Source of the DNA: Ilyomonas sp965199845
Lineage (GTDB): Bacteria; Bacteroidota; Bacteroidia; Chitinophagales; Chitinophagaceae
Direction of reading: 5' to 3'
DNA length: 64,000 bases
Assembly: GCA_965199845.1 (NCBI GenBank)
Contig: CBDATZ010000054.1
Span: 248,001-312,000, forward strand
Below, in pieces: positions 42,714 through 51,523 of this stretch (position 1 is its first letter; each line of letters begins with the position of its first letter). Made by a program: the position numbers and the translations under genes. A model generated the notes under the pieces. That model saw only the letters and a program-made list of their open reading frames with translations, did no database searches and was not told the origin of the DNA.

Positions 42714-43148
42714 ATGTACGGAAAATGGAACATGGCAGGCGACCATCCTGCTTTTGCAAAACATGGTCATCCTTTTGGCAGATTCGGCAAACGTGGCTGG
42801 GGATCTAATTTTCGCCGCCCGAAATACAATGTGCCGGTAAATATTGCTGAAACCGAAAACACGTTTGAAGTGTATGTGTATGCGCTTGGCTTCGACAAAG
42901 AGAACATTAAAATTGCTGTGACCGATGGCTTATTGCACATCAGCGGCACGCGCACGGTAGATGAAAACAATTTGCCGAATTTTATCAGCCAGGAATACCC
43001 GATCAAATCATTTGAAAGAGTGGTTCAGTTGAATGAGCAGGTTAATACAACAAGCATCAATGCCAAACAGGAAAATGGTATATTAATCATCTCGTTACCC
43101 AAAACAGCCGAAGCACAAAAGCCGGCTCAGGAAGTAAAGATTGATTAA
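42714..43148 (+). CDS. Hsp20/alpha-crystallin family small heat-shock protein
   Basis: 144 residues, ATP-independent holdase chaperone. The N-terminal arm is F/G/R-rich (HPFGRFGKRGWGSNFRRP, about 20-37); the alpha-crystallin domain runs from about 40 to 135: NVPVNIAETENTFEVYVYAL, the conserved GFDKENIKIAV and DGLLHISGTR, ending NGILIISLPKT. It is the last gene of the ECF cluster and is followed by a terminator, so induction by that sigma factor is a testable inference. Confidence 0.9.
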   Translation: MYGKWNMAGDHPAFAKHGHPFGRFGKRGWGSNFRRPKYNVPVNIAETENTFEVYVYALGFDKENIKIAVTDGLLHISGTRTVDENNLPNFISQEYPIKSFERVVQLNEQVNTTSINAKQENGILIISLPKTAEAQKPAQEVKID

Positions 43149-43174
43149 GATTTTTGGTTAGCACAGCTATAAGT

Positions 43175-43212
43175 AAAAAGGTTTGCAAAGATTTCTTTGT
43201 GAACCTTTTTTT
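43175..43212 (+). terminator. Intrinsic terminator after the Hsp20 gene
   Basis: Arms 43175-43190 and 43195-43210 pair over 16 bases with two G-U pairs and end in a T tract, 26 bases past the hsp20 stop. The bases from 43213 to 43406 show no gene. Confidence 0.75.
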
Positions 43213-43406
43213 GGTTTGTAAATACAATTATTGTGTTGTCATTTTATGAGGAATGAAGCAATCTATGAATTAGAAAATAAGAATAATAAGTCGTAAGCTA
43301 TATAAATAGTAACAGGCACGCTGATTCATGAATCGCAATAAGATTTGTGTATTGTAATTTCTTTATCAGTTAAATACTCACCATTCACTATTACTTTAGC
43401 GCCTTT

Positions 43407-43859
43407 ATGACAATACCACATTCGCACGAATATTTTATGTATCACGCACTTCGCGAAGCGCAAAATGCATACGATGCCGAAGAAGTTCCGGTTGGCGCTG
43501 TCATTGTCATCAACAATAAAATTATTGCCAGAGCTTACAACCAGACGGAGTTATTAAAAGATGCAACCGCACATGCCGAAATGTTGGCTATTACAGCCGC
43601 CTGTCATTTACTTGGCGCGAAATATTTACCCGATGCGACTTTGTATGTAACGGTTGAACCTTGCCTCATGTGTTGCGGCGCTTTGTACTGGACAAAACTG
43701 GCGCAGGTGGTTTACGGAGCCAGTGATGAAAAAAATGGTTATGAGCACATTACCAAAAATACGTTTCCTTTCCACCCGAAAACAAAAGTGATCGCAGGCA
43801 TTTTAGGAGAAGAATGTGCGCAGTTGATGAAAGATTTTTTTAAACAACGCCGCCGGTAA
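43407..43859 (+). CDS. tadA: tRNA adenosine(34) deaminase
   Basis: 150 residues; deaminates A34 of tRNA-Arg(ACG) to inosine, using zinc. Seen: EVPVGAVIVINNKIIARAYN at about 26-45, the zinc/catalytic HAEM at about 56-59 in ATAHAEMLAITAA, and the second zinc motif PCLMC at about 87-91 followed by GALYWTKLAQVVYGASDEKN. The TadA-type spacing separates it from cytidine and guanine deaminases, though a guanine-deaminase-like specificity is not fully excluded. Confidence 0.9.
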   Translation: MTIPHSHEYFMYHALREAQNAYDAEEVPVGAVIVINNKIIARAYNQTELLKDATAHAEMLAITAACHLLGAKYLPDATLYVTVEPCLMCCGALYWTKLAQVVYGASDEKNGYEHITKNTFPFHPKTKVIAGILGEECAQLMKDFFKQRRR

Positions 43860-43939
43860 ATGATTCTCAGGTCGTTTTTTACAATAAAAAGTTATTATTT
43901 CTGTTAATTAAACCTAATAACGAAATTGCTTTTGCACAC

Positions 43940-43971
43940 TTTGTTTATTCAGTTTATTTCGTTCAAATTTG
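43940..43971 (+). promoter_or_regulatory. Putative Bacteroidota promoter of mreB
   Basis: TTTG at 43940-43943 (-33 box) and CAAATTTG at 43964-43971 (seven of eight to TAnnTTTG), separated by 20 bases. This is the expected spacing. A start near 43977 would give a leader of about 50 bases. Confidence 0.55.
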
Positions 43972-44025
43972 CAACGCTATCTGTCACAATAACGATTTAC
44001 AAAATTTTTTATCCCAATAAAATAA

Positions 44026-45051
44026 ATGGCACTTTTTAATTTTTTCACCCAGGAAATCGCAATGGACCTGGGGACGGCTAACACACTCATAATCCACAAC
44101 GAAGAAATTGTAGTCAACGAACCATCTATAGTTGCACTGAATCGCAACAATCCGAAAGAAGTTTTGGCAGTGGGTAAACGCGCGCTGCTGATGCACGAAA
44201 AAACTCACGAAAGCATTCGCACCGTTCGCCCGTTGAAAGATGGCGTAATTGCCGATTTTAATGCCGCCGAATTAATGATTCGCGAGATGATTAAAATGAT
44301 TTATCCGAAAAAACCCATTTTTCCACCAAGCTGGCGCATGATGATTTGCATTCCATCCAGCATTACAGAAGTAGAAAAACGTGCGGTGCGCGATAGTGCA
44401 GAGCAAGCCGGCGCAAAAGAAGTTTATCTTTTACACGAACCTATGGCAGCCGCAATCGGTATTGGTATTGATGTGGAAGAACCGGTGGGCAATATGATTA
44501 TTGATATTGGCGGCGGCACAACCGGCATTACCGTAATTGCTTTGGCAGGTATTGTGTGCGACCAAAGTATTCGTATTGCAGGCGATGAATTTACCATGGA
44601 TATTATGGAAGCGCTTCGCCGTTATCATAGTTTATTAATTGGTGAACGTACGGCTGAACAAATCAAAATACAAATTGGCGCTGCCATGAAAGACTTGGAA
44701 GTTCCGCCAGACGATTTGCCGGTAAACGGTCGCGACCTGGTAACCGGTATTCCAAAACAAATTATGGTAAGCTACCAGGAAATTGCCGAAGCCTTAGATA
44801 AAAGCATCTTTAAAATAGAAGAAGCGGTTTTAAAAGCTTTGGAAACAACGCCACCCGAACTGGCGGCTGATATTTATCGCCGGGGTTTATACTTAACCGG
44901 CGGCGGCGCGCTGCTGCGTGGTTTGGATAAACGTTTAAGTCAGAAAATAAAACTGCCGGTTCATATTGCCGACGATCCTTTAAAAAGTGTTGTTCGCGGA
45001 ACTGGTATTGCGTTAAAACATTACCAGCGTTATCCGTTTATCATGAGATAA
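44026..45051 (+). CDS. mreB: Rod shape-determining protein MreB
   Basis: 341 residues, a bacterial actin that forms membrane-bound filaments guiding lateral wall synthesis. Seen: the phosphate-1 loop IAMDLGTANTLI at about 9-20, VGKRALLMHEKTHESIRTVR, the phosphate-2 region DIGGGTTGITVIALAGIVC at about 159-177, and LYLTGGGALLRGLDKRLSQ near 285-303. The amphipathic N-terminal ALFNFFTQE suits membrane binding. mreC and mreD follow on the same strand after a repeat-bearing gap. Confidence 0.97.
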   Translation: MALFNFFTQEIAMDLGTANTLIIHNEEIVVNEPSIVALNRNNPKEVLAVGKRALLMHEKTHESIRTVRPLKDGVIADFNAAELMIREMIKMIYPKKPIFPPSWRMMICIPSSITEVEKRAVRDSAEQAGAKEVYLLHEPMAAAIGIGIDVEEPVGNMIIDIGGGTTGITVIALAGIVCDQSIRIAGDEFTMDIMEALRRYHSLLIGERTAEQIKIQIGAAMKDLEVPPDDLPVNGRDLVTGIPKQIMVSYQEIAEALDKSIFKIEEAVLKALETTPPELAADIYRRGLYLTGGGALLRGLDKRLSQKIKLPVHIADDPLKSVVRGTGIALKHYQRYPFIMR

Positions 45052-45057
45052 CATTTA

Positions 45058-45275
45058 AAGAATCAAGTTTCAAGAACCAAGTAACAAGAGGCAAAATTCA
45101 AGAAAGAAAATACAAAGAAAAAAATTTCATTTGTTGTTATAACTTATTTGCAGAAAATCAGTTTAATTACCTGGGTCTTGAAGCTTAGTTCTTGTATCTT
45201 GATTCTTGCAACTTGTTCCTTATATCTTGAAACTTGATTCTTGATTCTTGAACCTTAATTCTTGTTTCCTGAGTT
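45058..45275. repeat. Imperfect inverted repeat built from CTTGATT/AATCAAG units
   Basis: AAGAATCAAGTTTCAAGA at 45058-45075 is perfectly complementary to 45225-45242. The surroundings carry many degenerate TTCTTGATTCTTG/CAAGAATCAAG units, the left side mostly in one orientation and the right in the other. It fills the gap between mreB and mreC. No gene is read in it. Confidence 0.75.
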
Positions 45276-45285
45276 TTATACTTTC

Positions 45286-46143
45286 ATGCGTAATATATTC
45301 CTGTTCATACGGCGTTTTTTTGTATTGTTTGTGTTTGTGGTTTTACAAGTGCTTTGCATATTTGTGCTGGTAAATTACAACCAAACTTATGAAGCTTATT
45401 TTGCTGGTTCTGCCAACGAAGTAATTGGTCGTGTAAACACACAATACAATGAAGTACATGAATATTTTTCGCTGCGAAAAACCAACGAACAATTAACCAG
45501 GCAAAACAAAGAATTACTCACGCTCCTGCATATAAACAACGGCGGCACAGATACAACAAACATTACAAAGATTGATTCTTTGCTGCGCGATACATTAGGT
45601 CGCATCCGGAAGTTTAATTTTATGGAAGCGCGCGTGGTAAACAATTCAACAACAGAAGAAAACAATTTTATCACCATCAACCGCGGTTCTAAAAGTGGCG
45701 TGGTAAAAGATATGGGCGTATTAGGACCCAATGGTATTGCCGGAAAAATCATTTTGGTAAGTGATAATTACAGCGTGGCGATGAGTATATTAAACCATAA
45801 TTCGCGCGTAAGCGCTATGCTGAAAAAAGATTCTACCAACAGCGGTTATGTAGATTGGGATGGCAAAAATGCTGGCTTTATTATGATGCACAATGTGCCG
45901 AAAAGTGCCAAAATAAAAGTTGGCGATACGGTGCTGACAAGTAATTTATCCGGCAACTTTCCAGCGGGTATGATGGTAGGAACGGTTGATGTAGTTTCTA
46001 TGGATCGGTCCTCTCCTTTTTTTACGCTGCGGTTAAAAACAGCAACTAATTTTTACAACCTGCAATACGTTTATCTAATTAAAAATCTTCAGTGGGAAGA
46101 GCAGCGCAAACTGGAAGCGCAAATTCCTAAAAGTGAACAATGA
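45286..46143 (+). CDS. mreC: Rod shape-determining protein MreC
   Basis: 285 residues from ATG 45286 (MRNIFLFIRRFFVLFVFVVL); a TTG 24 bases earlier extends the frame into the repeat and is not preferred. Seen: one N-terminal transmembrane helix (about 8-28), a coiled coil at about 50-85 (KTNEQLTRQNKELLTLLH), then two beta-barrel domains with FITINRGSKSGVVKDMGVLG and VGDTVLTSNLSGNFPAGMMV, hallmark stretches of MreC. It is a periplasmic scaffold for the elongasome. The stop overlaps the mreD start (ATGA). Confidence 0.92.
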   Translation: MRNIFLFIRRFFVLFVFVVLQVLCIFVLVNYNQTYEAYFAGSANEVIGRVNTQYNEVHEYFSLRKTNEQLTRQNKELLTLLHINNGGTDTTNITKIDSLLRDTLGRIRKFNFMEARVVNNSTTEENNFITINRGSKSGVVKDMGVLGPNGIAGKIILVSDNYSVAMSILNHNSRVSAMLKKDSTNSGYVDWDGKNAGFIMMHNVPKSAKIKVGDTVLTSNLSGNFPAGMMVGTVDVVSMDRSSPFFTLRLKTATNFYNLQYVYLIKNLQWEEQRKLEAQIPKSEQ

Positions 46144-46673
46144 GTAGTCTGCTGAAAAATATTATCCGCTTTGTTTTATTTATCCTGATACAAGCATTTG
46201 TATTGAATAAAGTGCCGGCAATACACCAGTTTGTAAAACCCTGGTTGTATTTTTTATTTATTCTCTGGCTGCCGTTTTCAATCTCGCGTTTGGGCTTGCT
46301 GGTAATTGCTTTTGTGTTTGGATTAACGATGGATTATTTTAGCAATACACCCGGCTTACATGCCGCTCCTTGTGTATTGATTGCTTATGTGCGTCCGTTC
46401 ATTATTAACCTGATGTTGCCGCAGGAAAAAACAGAACTCAGCTATGCCGAACCCAGTATTAAAAGCTTAGGTTTTACGCCTTATTTTTTATATGCTTTGC
46501 TATTAACCATTCTGCACAATGCTTACCTGATATTTATCGAGTGGATGCAGTTTGGTAATTTCCTGTATTTTATTGCGAAGCTGGGCGCAACAACTGGCGT
46601 TAGTATGTTGCTGATTTTTATTACTGAAATGTTGTTTCCGCGCAAAGCGCGATACAGAACCAATGCAGCTTAA
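46140..46673 (+). CDS. mreD: Rod shape-determining protein MreD
   Basis: 177 residues, about five hydrophobic helices, inner-membrane partner of MreC. Sequence conservation in MreD is low, so the call rests on size, topology, GLTMDYFSNTPGLHAAPCVL (an MreD-like loop) and position. Its ATG overlaps the mreC stop by four bases. It lacks the usual follow-on genes for PBP2 and RodA; instead it ends in a stop-codon overlap with the convergent acetyltransferase gene. Confidence 0.85.
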   Translation: MSSLLKNIIRFVLFILIQAFVLNKVPAIHQFVKPWLYFLFILWLPFSISRLGLLVIAFVFGLTMDYFSNTPGLHAAPCVLIAYVRPFIINLMLPQEKTELSYAEPSIKSLGFTPYFLYALLLTILHNAYLIFIEWMQFGNFLYFIAKLGATTGVSMLLIFITEMLFPRKARYRTNAA

Positions 46674-47155
46674 GCGTTACGCTTTCTGCACAGAATAGTT
46701 TCTTTATCATTGGTTGATGTTACATGAAAGCCAAGCTTCTTAATTGCCCGGATAGCTTGCTTGTTCTGGCGGTTTGTTTTTGCTATTATGGTTTGCACAT
46801 TCATTTCTTTTTCTGCGTAATTTATCAAAGCCTGAAAAGCTTCCGCAATAATACCTTTGCCCCACAATTCAGGCAAAAGAGAACCACCAATTTCCACGCT
46901 GTTTGTATCGTGATTCCAGTCGTGCAAAGCACAATCGCCGATAATTGTATTTGGCGTTTCTTTTAAATGAATTCCGCAAATAATATTTTCGCCCGCCGTA
47001 ATGCGGCTGATAAAATTGACAGCATCTTCTTCACCGGCAAGCGGCGCATCTGTATAATATTCTATCACTTTCGGATTGCTGTAAATGGCGTACATCGCTT
47101 CCGTATCGTTCAGCGTTATTTCAGAAAGCAGCAATCGCTTTGTTTCAATAGTCAT
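46670..47155 (-). CDS. GNAT-family N-acetyltransferase, RimJ/RimL-like
   Basis: 161 residues from ATG 47155 (MTIETKRLLLSEITLNDTEA); a TTG three bases earlier also opens the frame. Seen: the N-terminal RLLLSEITLND, GDCALHDWNHDTNSVEIGG, and the acetyl-CoA-binding LLPELWGKGIIAEAFQALIN at about 91-110, followed by IIAKTNRQNKQAIRAIKKLG. Members acetylate protein N-termini, antibiotics or small molecules; the target is unknown. Its stop codon shares bases 46670-46673 with that of mreD on the other strand. Confidence 0.85.
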   Translation of the reverse strand: MTIETKRLLLSEITLNDTEAMYAIYSNPKVIEYYTDAPLAGEEDAVNFISRITAGENIICGIHLKETPNTIIGDCALHDWNHDTNSVEIGGSLLPELWGKGIIAEAFQALINYAEKEMNVQTIIAKTNRQNKQAIRAIKKLGFHVTSTNDKETILCRKRNA

Positions 47156-47421
47156 CAAATAAAATTATCGGGCATAAATATAGAGTTTGGAAAATTCAAA
47201 ACGAAAAAGTAAAAATTCAGAAATAAAAAGTTCCGATGCAGTTTATATTGTTTTCTTTTTTGTCTCTTATCAACAGGCAAACTCATTTCAAATGCCTTTC
47301 ATCCCGACAAAATAAATTCTCTATCCTATAAACAAGCAGTTTCATTTCGCTGTGAGTTCTTTACTTTGCACACGACAAACTTTCTTCTTACTTTATTAAG
47401 CAAGCAAACATTTAAAGACAC

Positions 47422-49371
47422 ATGTTCATGAAAAAAGTATTTTTTGCAGCCGCGTCATGTATTGCAATTTGCGCTTCTGCACAAACCTCAACGTACGATC
47501 AGCACGAAGCTTTTACGCCGCTTTTTTACCCGATGTATGGCGATGAAGTGCGCGCTGCCGACGGCACGCCCGGACCAAAATACTGGCAGAACCGAGCCGA
47601 CTATAATATCAGCGCCACGCTCGACGATTCACTGAATTCTGTTACCGGTTCTGTAACCATTTCTTACACTAATAACAGTCCGCAATCGCTTTCGTTTGTA
47701 TGGTTGCAGTTAGACCAGAATATTTACAGCCTCAACTCGCGCGCCGTGGCTACAACAGCCATCAGCGGCGGCAGATGGGCAAACCGTAACAGCTTCGATG
47801 GAGGTTATAAACTAAAGTCGGTTTCGGTTGTTCAGAATGGAAAAACAACGGCCGCCAATTATCTTGTTAGCGATACAAGAATGCAAATCAAACTAGATGA
47901 TGATATTAAGGCACAAGGCGGCGCCATTCAGTTTAAAATTGAATACAGCTTTGTGGTTCCTGAATATGGCACCGACCGTTTGGGTAAATTAAAAACAAAG
48001 AATGGCTGGATAGATGAGGTGGCGCAATGGTACCCGCGTATGTGTGTGTACGATAATGTATATGGCTGGAATACGTTGCCGTATTTAGGTCAGGGTGAGT
48101 TTTATTTAGAATACGGAAATATTGATTATAGCGTAAGTGTGCCGGCCGGGCAAATTGTAGTTGGTTCCGGCGAATTGCAGAATCCAAAAGAAGTGCTGAC
48201 AGCAGAGCAGCAGCGCCGCTGGGAAAAAGCTAAAACCAGCGATTCTACGGTTATGCTTCGCACCATTGATGAAACCAACAGTGCTTCGCAAGCCAATACA
48301 AAACGCGTTACCTGGAAGTTCCGTTGCACCAACACGCGCGATGTTGCGTGGGCTTCGTCTGCCGCTTTTGTTTGGGATGCTGCCCGCATGAATTTACCAA
48401 GCGGAAAAAAATCAATGGCAATCAGTGTATATCCAACAGAAGTTGCGGGCGACAGTGCCTGGGGACGTTCAACCGAATACGTAAAAGGCGCCATTGAATT
48501 TTATTCTAAATATTTGTATGAGTTCTCTTATCCGTCTGCTACAAATGTTGCCGGTATAGTTGGCGGTATGGAATATCCGGGCATTGTGTTCTGCGGATCG
48601 CGGGCTAAAAGAGGCAGTTTGTGGGGCGTTACATCGCATGAGTTTGGGCACAACTGGTTCCCGATGATTGTGGGCAGCAACGAGCGCAAATTTCCATGGA
48701 TGGATGAAGGCTTCAATACATTCATCAATACAATGGCAGACAGTGCTTTTCATAAAGGCGAATACTTAGACAGCAATGAATCGAACAGACAACGTTATGC
48801 GCGTTATTTATTTACCGATAGCAGCGAAAGCATCTTTACCGTTCCTGATGTTACAACAGGCCGCAACTTAGGTGCTGTAGCTTATCAGAAGCCGGGTATG
48901 GGATTAACGATGTTGCGCGAAAGTATTCTTGGCAAAAGCAGGTTTGACAGCGCTTTCAGCTACTATGTTAACAAATGGGCGTTCAAACATCCAACACCTT
49001 ATGACTTTTTTCATTGCATGGAAAATTACAGCGGCGAAACGCTGGATTATTTCTGGCGCGGCTGGTTTATGAACCAATGGAAAATTGACCAGGCAGTAGA
49101 AAGCGTGATGCCGGCTGATCGCACAAATCCTTCTGCAGGCAGTATCATTACGGTGTCTAACTTAGGCCAGTTGCCGGTGCCGACAACCGTAGAAATTACG
49201 GAAGCCAATGGCAAGAAGTCGCGTGTTCAGTTGCCGGTTGAAGTTTGGCAGCATGGCGGCACGTGGCGTTTGCTTTATAAGAATACAAGCGCCATTACCA
49301 AAGTAATTGTTGATCCGGATAAGAGTTATCCTGATGCAAGCCGTGGTAACAATGTATATCCGAACGAGTAA
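47422..49371 (+). CDS. Exported M1-family zinc metallopeptidase
   Basis: 649 residues. Signal peptide at about 1-22 (CIAICASAQTS); ATG at 47428 is an equally good start. An N-terminal beta domain (SVTGSVTISYTNNSPQSLSF) precedes the thermolysin-like catalytic domain with GGMEYPGIVF (exopeptidase GxMEN-like), HEFGHNWFP (HExxH) at about 405-413 and the third zinc ligand Glu in WMDEGFNTF, 19 residues further on. The GGMEYP form rather than GAMEN is usual in the Bacteroidota branch. It probably trims peptides in the periplasm or outside. Confidence 0.9.
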   Translation: MFMKKVFFAAASCIAICASAQTSTYDQHEAFTPLFYPMYGDEVRAADGTPGPKYWQNRADYNISATLDDSLNSVTGSVTISYTNNSPQSLSFVWLQLDQNIYSLNSRAVATTAISGGRWANRNSFDGGYKLKSVSVVQNGKTTAANYLVSDTRMQIKLDDDIKAQGGAIQFKIEYSFVVPEYGTDRLGKLKTKNGWIDEVAQWYPRMCVYDNVYGWNTLPYLGQGEFYLEYGNIDYSVSVPAGQIVVGSGELQNPKEVLTAEQQRRWEKAKTSDSTVMLRTIDETNSASQANTKRVTWKFRCTNTRDVAWASSAAFVWDAARMNLPSGKKSMAISVYPTEVAGDSAWGRSTEYVKGAIEFYSKYLYEFSYPSATNVAGIVGGMEYPGIVFCGSRAKRGSLWGVTSHEFGHNWFPMIVGSNERKFPWMDEGFNTFINTMADSAFHKGEYLDSNESNRQRYARYLFTDSSESIFTVPDVTTGRNLGAVAYQKPGMGLTMLRESILGKSRFDSAFSYYVNKWAFKHPTPYDFFHCMENYSGETLDYFWRGWFMNQWKIDQAVESVMPADRTNPSAGSIITVSNLGQLPVPTTVEITEANGKKSRVQLPVEVWQHGGTWRLLYKNTSAITKVIVDPDKSYPDASRGNNVYPNE

Positions 49372-49421
49372 TAAAATAAGTTAGTTGTATTGATTGAATT
49401 AAAAGATTGATTTACCTAAGC

Positions 49422-49472
49422 AAAAAGGCTCGCTGAACCTGAATATTGTATTCACGTTCAGCGAGCCTTTTT
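49422..49472. terminator. Bidirectional terminator between the M1 peptidase and HAD genes
   Basis: A perfect 17-bp stem (49422-49438 with 49456-49472) with A/T tracts outside it. It lies between convergent genes, 51 bases past the peptidase stop and 48 from the HAD stop. Confidence 0.85.
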
Positions 49473-49519
49473 TATATTTGGCAAAATAGATTGTAATGAT
49501 TATAAATGCGCTGATTTAA

Positions 49520-50365
49520 TTATCCGATAATAGAATCGCAAATAAAATCGGGAATAATACCTGAGGCTTTTATTTGCAAATCAACCGTTTCTTCTCTTGT
49601 GTTGCCCGACAATACCAAAGCCGTTTTTACCCCGAATTTATTACCACCTAAAATGTCTGTATTGAGGTTATCGCCGACCATCAGAATTTCATCTCTGTTA
49701 AATCGGCCATAACTGTTCAGATCTTCAAAAGCATAAATAAACATCTGCGTATCGGGCTTTCCAAAATGAATAAATTTCCGGTTTAATAATTTTTCAACCA
49801 AACCCGCAATACCACCGGCGGCAATGGCAACATCGCTTTTAGAAACCGGGTAAAGCGTATCGGAATTGGCAACGATAACCGGGATGTTTTTCTTCCTGAG
49901 AAGATTGATTGATTTATTAATGTCGTGATTCCAGCTGAAGCCTTCATCATCTAAAAAAACAAAAGCCGATAAGTCATCAATATCATTCATATCAATATCT
50001 CTAACCGCAATATGTTGCAAGCCGGATTGCAAAATGTAATCAGCCGAGTTTTCGGTACCGAGATAAGCAATTTTTCCGCTGTTTATTTTTTGCAGTAAAA
50101 AATCTCTGGCCATCATGCCGGAAGTAATAATTTCAGAGACATTAATATTTGTCAAACCCAACCTGGCAAAGCTTTCTACCTGTTGTTCCTGGCTTCGCGA
50201 AGCATCATTAGTTAAAATGCGTAAGGCTATATTGTTATCGCGTAAAAAACGAATGGTTTCCTGCACGCCGGTAATGAGTCCGTTATAATTTTTCAAAACG
50301 CCATACGAATCGAGAAAAACGGCTTTGAAATTCTGAGCCAGAGATAAGAATGATTGCTGCTTCAT
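49520..50365 (-). CDS. HAD-IIA hydrolase (NagD-like, TIGR01459-type)
   Basis: 281 residues from ATG 50365. Seen: the nucleophile motif AVFLDSYGVLKNYNG at about 15-29, RILTNDASRSQEQQVESFAR (motif II region) and VGDNLNTDILGGNKFGVKTA (motif IV) near 233-252. The usual DxD reads D-S-Y here: the second Asp is replaced by Tyr, as in the TIGR01459 group where Trp or Tyr stands there. A phosphatase role is therefore plausible but weaker than for a canonical HAD. It follows a kinase-like gene by 14 bases, last in a three-gene unit. Confidence 0.85.
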   Translation of the reverse strand: MKQQSFLSLAQNFKAVFLDSYGVLKNYNGLITGVQETIRFLRDNNIALRILTNDASRSQEQQVESFARLGLTNINVSEIITSGMMARDFLLQKINSGKIAYLGTENSADYILQSGLQHIAVRDIDMNDIDDLSAFVFLDDEGFSWNHDINKSINLLRKKNIPVIVANSDTLYPVSKSDVAIAAGGIAGLVEKLLNRKFIHFGKPDTQMFIYAFEDLNSYGRFNRDEILMVGDNLNTDILGGNKFGVKTALVLSGNTREETVDLQIKASGIIPDFICDSIIG

Positions 50366-50379
50366 AAGAAGCAATGAAA

Positions 50380-51465
50380 TTACAGGTTTAACGCTTGCAA
50401 AATAATATTGGCGTTAAAGCTTTCGTCTAACGTAGGCAACTGCACTTCGAGCGCTTCTTTCTGTAGTTTGGTAGCAAAGATTTCGTGAAAGAAATGCCTG
50501 CCATCTTTCAACACGTAATTCAAAATAAAAAAGCGATAAGCTTCTTTTAAAAATAAGATTTCATTTGCGGTAAGTGGATATACTTCGTGATAATGTTTTA
50601 AAAAAAGAAGAAAGCGATCTTCCATCAAAGGACCCACATTGTAAGTAAATATAGTTCGGTCGCCAACATCGGAACACACGCGGCTTAAGAAATAAAAATC
50701 AAGCATACGCGAGCCCATCCGGAACCAATCATAATCCCAGCGGGAAAATAATTTCAGCGAAGACGTCACTGAAAAATTACCAATATTCCAATCTATAAAA
50801 ACCGGTATTTTCGCCCAGTTCTGCGCATGTAACCGGTGCGTATTCTCTAAGAAAAGATTGGCGTGATGCTGTATTTCATCTGTATGTAAACGAAATTCGT
50901 ATTGACCTTCTTCCGTTTCCAGATTATGCTGCAAACTATCAATATCTGTCTCTAATGTTTTTGATGAAGATGGCAATGTATTGCGTATTGAATAACAGGC
51001 TTTATGAAACAAAGCCACTTGCCTGGCAAGCTTGATAATCTGTTCTTCAGACAAGCGGCGCGGAAGTTTTTTCTTAATGGCTATCGGGCGATAAAATACA
51101 ACCCATGTATCAATGATGTCGTTTTTATAATGATATACAAACAAGTATTTTCCTTTGGCTAAAGAACGTGCGAGAAAGTTTTCGAAAGGTGCAGGCAGAT
51201 TGTTTGATAACGTATCTATAATGCTGTGGTCTTCTAAAAAATTATCGAACGTGCCGTAATAAGATAATTTGGCAATGATAAAATTGTTATCGCTGAAGGT
51301 AACGCGATACACATGGTTGGTAGAAACTTTTGCGCTGATGTCTGTGATGCGTATAATATTTCTTGTATTGTCATAAGCTGCCCAGGCCTGCTGTATAACA
51401 GTTGTAAAGTCAATATGACTCATGTTTTTTATAACTGGGCTGTCAGATGTGTTTGTAGTAATCAT
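50380..51465 (-). CDS. APH/choline-kinase-like phosphotransferase
   Basis: 361 residues; an alternative ATG at 51423 removes 14 residues. The fold is that of aminoglycoside phosphotransferase/choline kinase: an N-lobe with NHVYRVTFSDNNFIIAKLSY (about 50-69), the catalytic PVFIDWNIGNFSV at about 221-233 (Asp and Asn), and the metal-binding SRWDYDWFRMGSRMLDFYFL at about 241-260. The catalytic loop lacks the leading His of classic HxDxxxxN. The substrate, likely a small amine or sugar-like molecule, is unknown. It lies between the ligase (58 bases before) and the HAD gene. Confidence 0.82.
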   Translation of the reverse strand: MITTNTSDSPVIKNMSHIDFTTVIQQAWAAYDNTRNIIRITDISAKVSTNHVYRVTFSDNNFIIAKLSYYGTFDNFLEDHSIIDTLSNNLPAPFENFLARSLAKGKYLFVYHYKNDIIDTWVVFYRPIAIKKKLPRRLSEEQIIKLARQVALFHKACYSIRNTLPSSSKTLETDIDSLQHNLETEEGQYEFRLHTDEIQHHANLFLENTHRLHAQNWAKIPVFIDWNIGNFSVTSSLKLFSRWDYDWFRMGSRMLDFYFLSRVCSDVGDRTIFTYNVGPLMEDRFLLFLKHYHEVYPLTANEILFLKEAYRFFILNYVLKDGRHFFHEIFATKLQKEALEVQLPTLDESFNANIILQALNL

Positions 51466-51523
51466 TGTATTTTCTTTTTATCCTGATAACAACAAAGAGA
51501 ACTTGGCTGTTATTAGCTGGATT

